A DNA stretch of 64,000 bases from Dioszegia crocea (lineage: Eukaryota > Basidiomycota > Tremellomycetes > Tremellales > Bulleribasidiaceae). The stretch covers positions 620,001-684,000 of the forward strand of contig BCKK01000004.1 of assembly GCA_001600615.1 (NCBI GenBank), given 5' to 3'. Of this stretch, positions 22,413 through 35,247 are shown one piece after another. The translations under genes were made by a program, and so were the position numbers. The notes below the pieces were generated by a model, which was not told the DNA's origin, made no database searches, and saw nothing but the letters and a program-made list of their open reading frames with translations. The stretch's first letter is position 1. Each line of letters opens with the position of its first letter.

Positions 22413-25400
22413 TCAGACATCAACCAACCGGGTCTTGGCAGCCTCCCGCTCCGCCAAAGCCACAAGCTGCTGATACTCGTCTTCGCCAGCAGCGAGACAT
22501 AGCTGCTTGAACTTGCCTTCTTGCCGAATGAGCTTGTGCGCCGGTCCTTCTTGTACTAGCGTGCCCTTATCCATAACCAGGATCTTCGAGCAGGGTATGA
22601 TGGTCTGCAACTCATCAGCTCAGGATCGCCACTCTTACTCGAAACACTCACACGTAGACGATGAGCAATGATTAGAATCGTCGCTCCGGCGAACTCTTCA
22701 TGGACGACTCGGTTTATGTCGGCGTCAGTCTCGGAGTCTAAACTCGCCGTCGCTTCGTCCATGATCAAAATCTTGTGCTTCTTGAGTAGTGCTCTGGCGA
22801 GGACGACGAGCTGTTTTTGACCGGCAGATAGGCTGTCTTCGTCAGCTTGTTTTCGGGATCAGCACAAGACTGAACTCACTTTTCACCTCCTGAGGCAATA
22901 TCGTAGTCCAGATTGGTGAAGATGTTAACGGTTTCATCCGCGCTGTCGATTGCTGTACTCGAGGATGCTGAACTAAGCACAGGTTTGCTGACGTTTTGTG
23001 AGTCCGCAAGATTGGGCAGTCCAATCAGATCCATTCGGTCTTGCTTGCGAATCAGCTGCACTTGATGGAGCGCATCGTAAAGCTCGTCATCGGTGTATTT
23101 GCCTTCCATGTCTAGGTTAAGCCGGAGCGTACCAGATAAGAGAATCGGATCTTGTGCAATCATGCCCAGTTCTGAGCGTACTCTCGATAGTGGGATGTTG
23201 GCTATGTCTGCAAGGGTCAACGTCAATCACACATCAGCCACTGCTCGGACTCACCCTTGCCATCAATCAGAATTAGACCATGTGTCACTTCCACAAAGCT
23301 AAACAAAGACTTCGCGAGTGTACTCTTGCCGCAGCCTGACGCGCCAACAATCCCAACTCGCTCTCCGCTTTCTACCAAAAACGATAGATGATGCAGGATG
23401 TCGGGGAGATCGGGAGCATATCTCACTGAGAGCTGCTGAATGTCCAATCTGCCGGTCGAGGGCCAATCGCGGTATTCGGAGCTGACGCCTGCGACTTCCT
23501 CATCCTCAGCGTGAAGTATGTCGATGCGCGAATTCACATCTTCAGTCTGCAAATGCCGGAATTCGGAGGTGCGTTCCAAGGAGACGGCGCTCAGTTCAAG
23601 ATTCCGGATCTGGTGCATGAGTTCTTCCGAATTTGCCGATATCGAACCAGCAAAGGCCAGTACGAAGCCTGCGGATGCTGCAGTGATGCCTTCGCCAGTG
23701 AAGATCAGGAACAGGGATGTGGCGAGGATGGTCACATCCAACAGTTGAAATTGCACTAGTAATGTCAGCAATACAAGATCCTGCTGTGGCGTGGTGAACT
23801 CACTTTGTAGCCAGCGGGCAATGTACATGCGCCAGCACCAAGTTGCAATCTACATATTGAGATTACGCAGAAGACCTGAAACGCATGAGCTTATGTTTTC
23901 CGGATGTTAATCGAACATCGACGCACCGTTAACTTGGGCAGATTGCACCCCGAATGCCCGGATAACAGTGGCCCCAGCGATAGTTTCGGCGTAAATGGCG
24001 TTCGTTGGGCCGGGCAGGACAGCATCGAGTCGGCGGACCTGTAATCCAGCACATCTGTACCAGGCGAGCTGGCATGTCAGTTCTTGCTCATCAAAAGCTG
24101 GTCTCACGTATACGTACCGGTTTGTACAGCGCCATGCAGACGAGCGCAATCAACACGAGAAAGATCCAACCGCCATATAGGGTGACAGAGATCAAAGCAA
24201 CGACCACTGAATCTGTCAGTCACGGCTCTGAGACTCGATCTTGCAGGCTTTACGCACCATGAAGCGTAAGTTGCCCAATATCGCCCATGCACTCAGCACA
24301 AGCTAGCACATCTTTCTGATCGGTCAGCTACGAGCGTCCTGGTATGAAGATCGGTTTGAAGACTCACCAAGTCTTTCCCAAATCGCTGAATGATGGACCC
24401 GGCACGAGTCCGAGTGAAGAAACTCATCTTGGCACATAGCACTGTCGATAACATCTCCGATTGGACCTGAGATGGTCAGCTTCGGTAGTCACCATCAGGA
24501 AACCTTTTCGCGTCAATTTACCTGCTTGGTTGCACGAAGCGCACCGAAGAACCGGCATACTCCAAAAGCAGTATCGAACAAGATCGTAGCGCCGGACAAC
24601 TGAACAGTCAGCCATCATCGTGATATGGCCTGCAAAGACTCACTCCAGCGTATAATGCCACCCAGAAGATAATTCGGGTCTCGCCACCAGACACTCCGGA
24701 TCCCTCATCGGTTCATAGTCTGCTTTGATCAGCACCATTCAGAACATCATTCGGTGAAAGACTCACTCCAATACCCGACGCTGCATCACCGGCAGTAGAC
24801 AGCTTGCGAGAAGCAAGACCGCCAAGAAGAGATAGAACCATACCCCGCCGTTCATCCAAATCATCTCCCACCAATACTCCGTCTTCACATTCCCTTTTGA
24901 TCTGACTTCTTCCAGTATCATCTGCCGTGAAGTTGCAGAGATTGCTTCCCTGATCTCAAAGCCTTCGGCCGCTACACCTCGATCGAACTCGAATGCGCCT
25001 TCGAGACCTTCGCTACGTGTTTGAGCCTCCTCTGTGCTGTCTGACCCTGAGGGCTCAGTCTTGAGGTGTGTCATATGCTCCGATATCAGCAGATCAGCGC
25101 CTGTGCCTTGCCAGACAACCCGACCACCCTCCAGGAAGACGGCCCGTTCCGCGCAAGGAGCGAGCGCCTCGACGGCATGAGAGGCGATGATGACGGTTCT
25201 CCCTTGCATAAGCGGACCCTGAAAGCAATGCTGCACGATGTGATTGGACGTATGAGCGTCTACCGCAGATATGATATCGTCGAGTATGAGGATGGATGCC
25301 CGGGAGTAAACGGCTCTGGCTAGACTGACTGCAGATTATCAGCTCGGCCATTGAAGTTCAATCGCGAAGCACTCTCACCTCTGGCCTTCTGCCCGCCCGA

Positions 25401-28400
25401 GAGTATCTTACCCCTGATCTATTAGTTCTGCCCTTGCTGCAAAGATATCGCCCTGACTCACCGCTCTCCGATCTCTGTCAAGTCAGAATCCTCAAGGATC
25501 TCGAGATCCGGAAGAAGTCCCACAGCCTAGTGGGTCAGCTCGGACCCTATGAGTCGCCAAGTAGAGCATACATGGATCACTGAACGATAGCGGTCCACAT
25601 CCATCGTTAGACCGAAGAGAATGTTCTCGCTGCCATATCAGCATAGTCCGAATTGAGAAAACTCAAGGAACATACCGGATGCTTTGACTTTGAAGCCACG
25701 CTGTCTGTGGTGCGTACGCCGTAGCATTTGGCAGAAGGCCGCAGTCATTGCTTGCTTCCGATGCCAGAGCGATCTCGCTCGGCAGGTGAGTCACCGAGCC
25801 ATGCTCGAGGAACGCCTCACCAAGCAATGCAAGCAGCATGAGGGACTTGCCCGAGCCGGACTTTCCGGCAATAAGGGTGATTTGGCCACGGACGAAGGTG
25901 ACGTCGACATCGTGTAGCTTGAAGGAGACCGGGGTAAGATCAGAGCTGACGGACGGGGTAGCGCTAGGACCGAGACACCTTTCAATACTCGGCGGATCCT
26001 CTAACCAAGCGATCGTGCCGTTGATTCGAATAATGTCGGTGCTTGGTGTCGTCCTGGAGTAGCTCACTGGCAATTCGGACATGTACTGGACATCGCTCTC
26101 GGCCATAAACGCGCCAATACGCTTAGCTGAAAGAAACTCTTGTAGGAATTCTGCGATCTTCTTAGGCAGGCTGCTGATCACCGGTCGGAGTTGATCAAAA
26201 ACAGCGATTGAGGTCTGTCGAGTCAGTAAGGGAATGTACGGCGAACAAGTAGCACTCACAAAAGCAGTAGTCGCGCTGAGCGTCCTCTGGGCAACGAGTG
26301 TATAATGAGCAAAGGCCACGACGATGATGACGGCAGGCGAAGCGGAGCTGATGTATCAGCCTTTATGTCGCTTTTCAAGCGCCCAGTCGACTTACTATGA
26401 CATGCCAGACACAAAGCCCAGCATTCGTGCCTGCGTAAGCTTTCTGAACTCGACATCTCGCACCACCTGAACTCGATGGTACCAAAATCTCTCGGCGGCC
26501 ATAATCTTGATCATCGAGATTGCATTGATGATTTCCTGGAGCAGCCGCACTTCTTGATCGGACGCTTCGAGCCGTTTTTCATAGATTTTGAATTGCAATT
26601 TGGTGATAAAGTATGCTGGAACGGCAGTAAGCAGCAAAGTGGAGATTCCCCAAAGACCGGAGGGTCCTGCGTTTGTCAGTTCCTGAAAACGAAATGCATA
26701 TCATGACTTACCAAGGAGCACCCACACATATGTCGCTCCTAAGAGGATATCCATCTGACAGCTCATGATTTTAAGCAAAGTGAAAAAGAGCTCCCCAATC
26801 GCAGCGGCGTCCACAGTCATGAGATTCAAGATGGCTGCTCTGGATGTCGGTCCGCTTGAGATGGTCTTGCTGTCCCTTTCGAATGCGTTTCGGGTCAAAA
26901 TCTTGCTAATCTTGTGTGAGCGCAAATTCTCTTGCGGCTATGTACGATACATACCTGAACAGCAGATATTTTGAAAAGGCTTGAATGCGCGTCGTGGAGT
27001 ATGTCCTCGCTCTGCATCTATTAGCGGATCCAATCAAGTGTATCTGATAAGTTGAAATCGCCACTCACAATTCCCATCCACACATCTGTGCCATTGGGAT
27101 ACCTAGTCTACTCAAGACGAGCAGCGCAGCCCAGAATATTCCAGCTTGCCGGCCGTGGCCAGACTCGATTGAAAAGAGTACATTCTGCAACGCGATGTGA
27201 GGCATGTACGACAGCGGTATGACGAGCAGGTATACGCCCACAGCTACAAGGTATGTCAGGACTGATGAACAGGAAGTATAGGGGCAGATGGAGACTGACC
27301 TTGAACAATTGTACCCCAAAATGGTACATGTACTTCCCAGAGTATTGCCCAAGTTGTACCCCACGTTTTTGGGCTTGCCGTGATTTTCGCGTACTGCACC
27401 GCATGTCGCATGATCTGCTGGGAGCGCAGAAAATGATACATACCAGGCATGTCTTGCACATCGATCTGCGCAGAGTGGGTGATATTCCTGAGTACTGGGG
27501 TCACCCAGGCGAGACTTAACCGCGAGAGAATGGAAGTCGAGTATTGGTCGATCATGTTAGGCTTTGCGCCCACTGCCGATAAGTTGACCTGCGCACACTC
27601 TTGAGAGCGGATAGCGGTCTCGACGGCTTTTGTGTACACCGATCCTAGATCAAATCGTCGGGCCGGCTCGCAGGGAATGAGACCGACGGCCAGTGTTTGG
27701 AAAAAGGCGACAGCGACGAGTCCGTACTCCAGCGTCGTCAAAGGCGAGCCCGCCATATTGTTTGCGAGGTACCGACCGAAGGTCTGGAGCCATATATGGA
27801 GGAAGTACATCGCCGACACGGTGAAAAGTTGGTGTGTCAGTGAGCTGTGGCGTGAGACGGTACGGGTGAGTGTGTACGCGATGGACATGATGGCGGTGAT
27901 TGCACAGGCGCCCAGAGCAATGCTTGAAGGGAAATAGACCGATACCATCGTGCCTTGACTGATATTTCTGATGCTGTACATGATCTGCATTGCCAGAGTT
28001 GTGACAATGAGGACGGCGAACAAGATACGAAGGGGGATAACCTGTCCATCAGCGAGGCTCCAAGCGGGGAAATCGGAGTGATCATAAGGGGCATGTTTTC
28101 GGCAGCCTCCACGCCGCCTCAGAGCCTCCCTTCCCGCTCGCGAAGGTAGTAGAATATTGCAGTGAAGCAGTGAAGCGAGACAAGCCAGTCAAACTCACCC
28201 TGCGCCAGAAAAGATCCTCATCCATGAAATCCCCATCATTCTCACCGGCGGGCTCCAAGCCACCAGAAAGATTCTGGCCAAACTCTTCCCGGCGCGTCAA
28301 ATGCTGACGAGGGGAGGACTGGAGCTTGACATGACCCAGCAGGCGACTGGGACGGATTTTGAGGAGGCAGGAAATAGATGTGTATAAGCTTACAGACAGG

Positions 28401-28709
28401 AGTAAAGCGAGTGAGAAAGTCCGGAGGATCCCGAGCCATATCGGCATGTGATCTTGTTCGAGCAAGAGTTGGAGCATGGCACTGTACGTGAAGCGCAACT
28501 TAGGCTGTGCTTGAGAGGAGCTTGGCGCGTCATACTTATACTGTGTGAAGAGCAATTGGAGTCCTATGCGTGAGGGGAAGAAAGGAGAGCTGGCCTTACT
28601 ATGCCCCTGACTCTCGCCCCTGGACCTAGTATCCTCTTCCTGTGTAGCCTCGACTCCCTTTGATTAGCCGGGATGACTCGTACCAGCAAAGTCCTAAGTC
28701 GTGATACAT
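22413..28709 (-). CDS. ABCC (MRP-type) full ABC transporter
   Basis: Multidrug-resistance-related ABC exporter of about 1,550 residues in many exons, with TMD0-like N-terminal membrane region, two TMD-NBD halves and a linker. NBD1 has Walker A AGKSGSGKS and an H-loop region IIASHAVEAL. NBD2 has GASGCGKSTLAKSL, signature LSAGQKQLVVLARALL, Walker B ILIMDEATASLD and ILIIAHRLR. NBD1 segment RFDxS... is not obvious, but VDAH-like D-loop sequence lies near 25250. Such proteins export organic anions, glutathione conjugates or bile-acid-like molecules from vacuole or plasma membrane. Substrate cannot be told. The start is uncertain: 28709 (MYHDLGLCW) joins by two introns to RLQLLFTQYKYDAPSSSQ, but other 5' exons are possible. 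The GST at 15 kb is not linked in an obvious way. Confidence 0.85.
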
Positions 28710-28763
28710 CTTGATCCGTCTAGCGCCCAAAAGATACAATAGAGGCAGGTACTCTTTCCTCCT

Positions 28764-30894
28764 TCAATACCCCTTTGCTCCTTTCGCTGCCTTGCCCGCG
28801 TTGGCCCGATACCGTTTGACCAGTATCGAGCCCCCAGCCAATATCACAGCGAGCGCTCCGAAGCTCATCAGTGCACCTGAGAGCGAGCCTGTCACGCCCG
28901 CATGTACCGCGCTCGCCAGACCCGCCCGGGGTGAGAATTGGGATTCGCCGGCGTGGTCGAGGGAAGTAATTGAGCGGAAGATGTACTCGAGGATGGGTTT
29001 TTGATCGGCCTAGGATGGTAAGCTATGACCGAGCTAGATTTGTTAATAACAAACGTACTGAGCTCCTCTTCCACTCTTCTGACATCGTCCCCCAATCTTG
29101 CTCCACGCCTTCGACCTGGGATCGGACCTTCTTTTCACCCTTCTCCAGCCCCTCAACCCGTTTCAAGAGCAGGGCCAACTGGTCTCCGCCTATTGATTCG
29201 GACGCGGATCCTTGTTGTGAAAGCGATGACGATGGATCTACAGAATCGAGGCGGTCGGATAGATGTTGCAAATTGGCCAGTAAGGTAGATTGGTATTTGA
29301 CAAGGGCATCTGCTATCCGAGTGTTCTACAGCCCGTCAGCCAGGAGTCACGGAGATGGAAATCAGACCTACCACGAGTGCTTGGGACTTGGGATCAGCAG
29401 CCTGCTTGGCAGCAACTGCTCCTGGAGCGTCCCGGAAGCGCCATGCCTTATACGGCTTGCCTCTGACAGGTAGCGGATCGATACAGATCACTGCGATTTC
29501 AGCTTGTATTACTCGATATCAGGCCCAAACTCACAGTGCTGAATTTCGCCATTGACAAAATCGTCCTGAAAGATTCCCTCTGTGCTCCCTCTGTTAATCA
29601 AGAACGCAGTCGGTTTCCCATTTTCCGGAGCTCGTGGGCAACCAGGTCCAGGCACACCAGTGAAAGCCGCATCGTCCGCGAAGGTATTCCGCAGGACCGT
29701 AAATTTCTTGGCGGAGGAGACGGCGATCCCATAAGCGAAATGAGCTCCGTGGAACTCGTTATCTGTTACAGTCCCGCCGTGTACTGTTGTTTCGGTGTCG
29801 TCAGACCATGAGGCAGGTCCAATGACGATCCCAGTTTTGATATAGCCGCCATGAGCCGTAAGGGTATTGTGTGAAACGACGACTTTGGTGTAGTCACCGT
29901 CCCATGGCGCAAAGTCGACCAGATTGATACCGCCCAAGACAACTCGGGTGCGAGAGAAGATCTGGTTATGCGAAACTTTCGAGCCGGAGGACCCAAAGAG
30001 GACGATAGCGCCGTCTGTGGTATCGTATACTATCTTACACCGTCAGCGTACGCGAAGATCAGACTCACATTATTCTTGACGATAGAGTTCTTGCACGCTA
30101 GACTTATCCCGTCCGAACGGGGAAACCCCCATGGAGCCTTCAATTCCAATAGCCCATCGTACTCATCATCCCACTCCTCTCCACACGGACCCTAGTACGT
30201 GTCAGCTCAGTCTTAATGAGTGCTGGCCCAACGTACGATTTCATTATTCAGTATAGAGCCCCTCTGACATTGCTTATCGTCACCTTCGCGGAAGTGGAGA
30301 GCACTCCATCCTCTGCTTGATCAGCTATCATCCAATCTCCAGCTTGGGTAGTGATACGTACCTCGGCTCGTAAAGTCTACAGTCTCGGACCAGCTGGTCG
30401 TCCGCGTTCCCCAATTCCAAAAGTGCTCCCCCGAGCTTGACACGCAGCAATTGCGGTCTGTTCCCATCGACTTCTAATGATCTTATCACAGCATTATGAC
30501 ACTTTTTGCAGTCCGCTCTGATACATCAGCACACATCGATAGGACCTGAGGTAGTACTTACTGTACCGCAATAGCCTGGTCTGGACCCTCGACAATGAGA
30601 AGCGCCCGTTCGCGGCCGGTAGGATTACCCTCTGTAGTAAGGGTCTGTCGAGGAGCCGTGAAGAGGATAGTGGCATTGAGACGATGGACAGAGCCTGGAC
30701 ATAGTGATACTACGGCGCCTTTGCCACCTGCCCAGATCAGTATAGGTCACAAAGTTCGCAATACAAAGGCAGTTCCACCACATACCTCTAGTGAGAGCTC
30801 TGTTGATGGCTGTCTCATCGCCGGAGGGAATGCACGGCGCACTGATGGCCAGGGAGAATGGTATAAGGTACGCGGCGAAGGCGAGCAGCAGCAT
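28764..30894 (-). CDS. Secreted/anchored right-handed beta-helix protein with coiled-coil stalk and TM tail
   Basis: The N-terminus MLLLAFAAYLIPFSLAISAP is a clear signal peptide. The body has the repeated rungs of a right-handed parallel beta-helix, e.g. NAVIRSLEVDGNRPQLL, NNIVYDTTDGAIVLFGSSGS, NTLTAHGGYIKTGIVIG and VTDNEFHGAHFAYGIAV. Then follow a helical heptad stretch (ALLLKRVEGLEKGEKKVRSQ) and, near the end, the hydrophobic segment GALMSFGALAVILAGGSIL followed by KRYRANAGKAAKGAKGY and the stop. So a type I membrane protein with an extracellular beta-helix head, a coiled-coil stalk and a basic cytosolic tail. Beta-helix heads often bind or cleave polysaccharides, but no catalytic site of a named lyase or hydrolase is identified. 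About eight exons; stop only about 55 bp from the proposed start of the ABC gene. Confidence 0.8.
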
Positions 30895-31189
30895 GGTAGG
30901 TCGACAAGCGAGACTATGCAGCTCGTTGCTTCCTCAGAGCGGAAGGCGCAGGATGTATGGTTGGCCAAATTTAGAGCCAGAGCAACGCGCAAAGTTGGTC
31001 GCGTCCATCTGCTAAACTCCGCTTAATCCTCTTGCACCTCGAACCATGAGGTATGCTGCGTGAGCCCAGGTCCTCCCAAGGGCCAATCGGATGCTGACCT
31101 GGACATATGATAGAGTACATACACTATTACAGACATGACTACAATTCTACATGGTACAACGAGAAATGACAGTAGTAAGAGCCCATGCT

Positions 31190-34100
31190 CTACAAAGCCG
31201 AAGGGGCATACCAGAGCCCCGTTGGCACGATCACTCGACCGTCGTCCCTGACCAAAAAGACCTCCTTACCGCCCGGCCCGGTCATCTGCGGCTGAGACGT
31301 GACTACTTCCGTTTCACTCATCACTGTGGTATGCTCAGCTTTCTCGTCGCCGTAGAAGACATTGTAGCGATGTGTCGACCCGGCTTGGGTTTGGAAACCT
31401 TGACCAAATCTGAACGCGATCAGCCTTGATCTCATGATAAGGAAGATGCTTACAAGTGGACAGGAGGGACTGTCGGCGAGTCTAAGCCGCACTGATGGCT
31501 ACCCATCTCTGCAGTCACATTGTATGGCAAGATATTTGTCACGGTGGGGTAGGGGGCAATCGGCCCTCGTAGATTCTCGTATGGGGTGTAGAACGTGTAT
31601 GTGGTGTGTTCAGTTCCGACAATGGTCCTGCTCGTGTCAGTGGCCGTACACTGAACATTCCCTAAGACTCACCAAGCACATGTTTCTCCCACAGCGACTG
31701 TCCAGAACATATGATCCCTTGGAGGGGGCGGCGCTGCGGCGTAAGCGAAGGGCAAAGCATCCCAAGCGTCGAGCATTGATGACTGCGATGACTTCCTTGA
31801 CGCGTTGCCGCTGGAGTGGTAGTGTCCCCCGACATCTATGCGCCCGGAAGAGTTGGAACGCTGGCGCTTCACCGGTCCGCCATCGGTGGGCCAAGGTTGA
31901 GCCGGGGTCATGGATGAAGATGTGGCGAGTCGGGAACAGTACTCAAGGTAGTCCGATGCTTCGGGCTCGGAGGAAATAGGTGAGATCGGCGCGAGGTGTC
32001 GATTGATAGCGGTGGAAATAGGTGTGAGGGGAAGAACCCCATGCCCCGACGCTGGGGTGATCGTATGAGTTCCGGTCCGCGGTTTCGGGGTAGATGCAGT
32101 AGCCCAGTGACGCTCAATTGGCACCCATTGCTCTTTGGCATCATCACCTTCCCAGCCCATCCAATAAGCTCCCCGCCCTTCCGGAAGATGCCCCGAACCG
32201 GCATTATAGAGCTCGAAAGCAGCTTTGTGGGTCTGAGACACGAAATCGCCTTGCTGCTCTCCTCTTGGAGCACAGTGACCCGCGAGGCCGAAAGTACCAT
32301 CCTGCCCGACGGCATCGGCATTGTCGTCAATGCGTCGGATGACAAGAGTAAGCGAGCAGCATCCGGTCTGGACTGACTGCAGGATGATGGTTGTGTTGTA
32401 TCGAAGGCTAAGAGGAGGGGATCCAGGGCCAGTGGGAAGGGCGGTGGGAGGAGCAATGGGCCAACCTGGGTGGAGGGGAAGATTTGAATTGGGTCCGTTG
32501 TGTCCAGACGGCTCGACGATCCATACGATGAAGGACTCCCAGACAGCCTTGTCGACTGTAATACCAGTGAAGAATGTGGACCTGGAAGAAGTTGAAGGGG
32601 GATAGGCGTCTGTGGCAGGCACCCCGTCGGAACCGTAGACACGGGTAGAGTCTGGGACGACCGACAGGTACCGAGTCTCGGCTGAGTTACCCTTGGGGCG
32701 ATAGTAAAGAGCGATAGTTGAACCGTGAAGGACGTCTAAGATTAGCCATGAAGAAGTGACCACTCACGATCGCAACTCTTGACAGTTTTGCCCTTCGGCG
32801 CCTTGCTGATCACCCTGATCTCCTTGCTCTCAAACGTACCAATCGCCTCTGGCTCTGAGTCATACGCTGTGACCATGACCAGCGCTTTGACAGCACTGTC
32901 ACTCGATTTAGGCGAGATGAAAAGGTCCTTCCCGGGCGCCGCGCCGAAGAAGGGCATATCCTCGTTCATTTCCGCCGCGCCTATCTCATCGCTCATATCC
33001 TGACCATCCAGTGATGACCAAGAACAAATGGCGTCATCGTTACGCGTCTCACAGTCGAGAGATATGTTGACGCTGGGCGGGCGCATAGTGCCGTCGGCGG
33101 ACGTGGACCACCACCCTGATCCGATCATGAGGGCCTGGGGAGGGGGGCAGAGGAAGCGCTTTTCGGCCCTGTACGATTTCTGGCCCACCTTCGGCGTCAT
33201 GACGGTGATTCTCCGCTCGCCAAGGGTCAAGCGGCTCGGGGTGTTGATGTACTCCCTGATATCGTCATCAATGTCGTTAGGGGATCGGTCCGAGGGAGGG
33301 TGATGATAGGAGTACGCTCGGGAGTGGAGCGGCGGAGCTTGTGGTTTGGTTCGCGCTGGCAGGGATCGACGTCGTGGTTTGGATTTGGGTTTGGGTTTGG
33401 CCCGAGATGTCATGGATCGTGAAGCAGATGCCCGTGGTGCAGTGTTCGACGATGTGGCTGTGTTGTTATGCCGCTGAGGAGTGGGACCGTAGGCCTGGAA
33501 GGATCGGGAGGGGCGAGTAGCTGGGGTAGCGGGAGTAGAGGGGAACCCCGCGCTATCCTCGTCTGAACTCGTTGATGAGCTCCTCGAGGTTCGAGAACCC
33601 GCCATGAGATCGCTGAAGCTCTGAGACGCATCCATTTCCATTGGGAAAGAGCAGATGAATGCTGGAGATACGGTCGCCGGAAACACTCCGGGGCGTTGCC
33701 TGGTGGGGTAGTAGCCGCGGTTAGGGTCGAGGGGTGGATGATTCCCTGAATTATCTTCTCCCGGCGCTTGCCCTTCCGACGGCGCGGGGGAGGGAATGTG
33801 TATGTAGGGGGATGGCGTATGGGCGATGGGATTAGGGTCTGACCAAGCAAATGTTGGGGAGGGCCGCGTTGCCTGAAGCGGCCAATTCAAGGATGGGGAG
33901 GGGAGCGCCGCTTGGAGTGGATAAGCCGCGGGGTTGAAGCCACCGGGTTGAGAGAGTAGAGTGTATGGGGAAGCTGGATACGGCGGAACTCGAGGGAGTT
34001 GTCCTGGGAATGGTGAGTGGGAGGGATGAATCGTCGGAGTTGACCAAGCAAAGGACGGGGAGGGGTATGCTGCCTGGAGCGAGTAGGCGGAGGGCTCGAA

Positions 34101-34599
34101 GGGTGCGGGGGGAGGGAGTGGCGCGTATGGGAAAGTAGGATACAGCCCTCGAGGGGATTGTTCGGTAATGGAGGAGTAGGCATAAGGGTTGTCAGGGCTG
34201 TATCTAATGTCCGTTGGTAAGGTATCATAGTCTCTGGAGCGGTTTGCACCGAGAGACTGGTACTGGTAGAGCCCCAGGTTTAGAAGTGGGGGGGCACCGG
34301 CGGGATGATGGCGTGTGAGACCATAGGGATCGAGGCCGAGTGCAGACTTCTCGGGGGATGGAAAGGTAGGTGAGGTGAAGGGATGGTTTAGTTGTGGTGA
34401 GGCACCAGCGGGATAATGGCGGGTGAAACCATAAGGATCGAAGCCGAGCGCAGATTGCTCATAGGGTGAGGAGGTAGGTGAAGTGAAGGGATTGGGATGC
34501 GGCTGATGATGTTCAAGTAAAGGCTGTCATGTCAGTTAGAGACCACGTCTGGGAAAGAAATGGACTTACGGTCGGAGGCCGATCAGACGGCAAGTCCAT
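31190..34599 (-). CDS. CSL-family transcription factor (RBP-J/Su(H)/Cbf type)
   Basis: Fungal CSL protein of roughly 1,090 residues. The N-terminal DNA-binding Rel-like domain contains RRITVMTPKVGQKSYRAEKR then FLCPPPQALMIGSGWW, the hallmark of CSL. The segment EIRVISKAPKGKTVKSCD joins over an intron to HVLHGSTIALYYRPKGNSAE and TRYLSVV, equal to the second DNA-contact block. The beta-trefoil region has QTGCCSLTLVIRRID and FVSQTHKAAFELYN, interrupted by a Ser/Pro-rich insert of about 110 residues. The end is the IPT/TIG domain (WTIVGTEHTTYTFYTPYENL; VTNILPYN). About 310 residues of disordered N-terminus carry internal peptide repeats. Metazoan CSL acts in Notch signalling; fungi lack Notch and their CSL (Cbf11/Cbf12) control cell adhesion, cell cycle and lipid genes in fission yeast. 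Exon 1 is MDLPSDRPPT. Confidence 0.93.
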
Positions 34600-35078
34600 C
34601 GGTCGGGGGTATGAGAGATTCTAGCGAATCAGACAAAGAGCTGGGTCAAAGGCGCGGCGAAGCGCCTGGTATAGCTTTCAGAACGCGCTCGACTGGGCAG
34701 GCAGACGACAAGGGCAGTCAAGGGGTTCAAGCCTCAGACAAAGGCGCCCTCAGGCGAGGGGGGATGCACTACGCTCGCTATTGAGTTAGCTGATGTTGTA
34801 CCATCCTGATAGAAAGCGCTCGGTGCGGTGCCTTGTGCCTGACTGGAAGAGGAACAAGGAGGGACTCAAAGCGGGAGGGGGACGCAAAGTGGCAAACGGC
34901 CGGTATCTGACGCAGGAACGAAAATGGGGGGGGGGAGGAATGAGAAATTTGTCGAGCACATTTGAAATCTGGTCAGATGAAGGCAGTGCCGCAAGGCAGA
35001 CAAGAGACCAGTGAAACCATTGAGAACAAATGAGCTGAAGAGCATCATAGTTAAGAATGTAAAGCCTCAAGCTACTTT

Positions 35079-35085
35079 TTCCCAC
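35079..35085 (-). promoter_or_regulatory. Core CSL motif GTGGGAA
   Basis: TTCCCAC on the plus strand reads GTGGGAA on the minus strand, the core of the CSL response element, 480 bp upstream of the CSL start codon. Flanking base (A) departs from the full consensus. Confidence 0.25.
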
Positions 35086-35239
35086 TCATCCCAAGCCGCC
35101 TCCCAGCTGCACCAAGTCTCCCTCGCCTCTGCCCACTGCTACCGCCGTGGCAGAATCCAACTGCATCATCCTCGCCTTGCCCCCGTGATCCTCGTCTTGA
35201 GTGAAGAGGGATAGAGATCAGACTTACCAGATTTGCCGC

Positions 35240-35247
35240 CGTGGGAA
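35240..35247 (+). promoter_or_regulatory. Perfect CSL response element CGTGGGAA
   Basis: CGTGGGAA is the canonical CSL binding site, found 640 bp upstream of the CSL gene's own start codon. Family knowledge supports the motif; autoregulation is inference. Confidence 0.35.
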
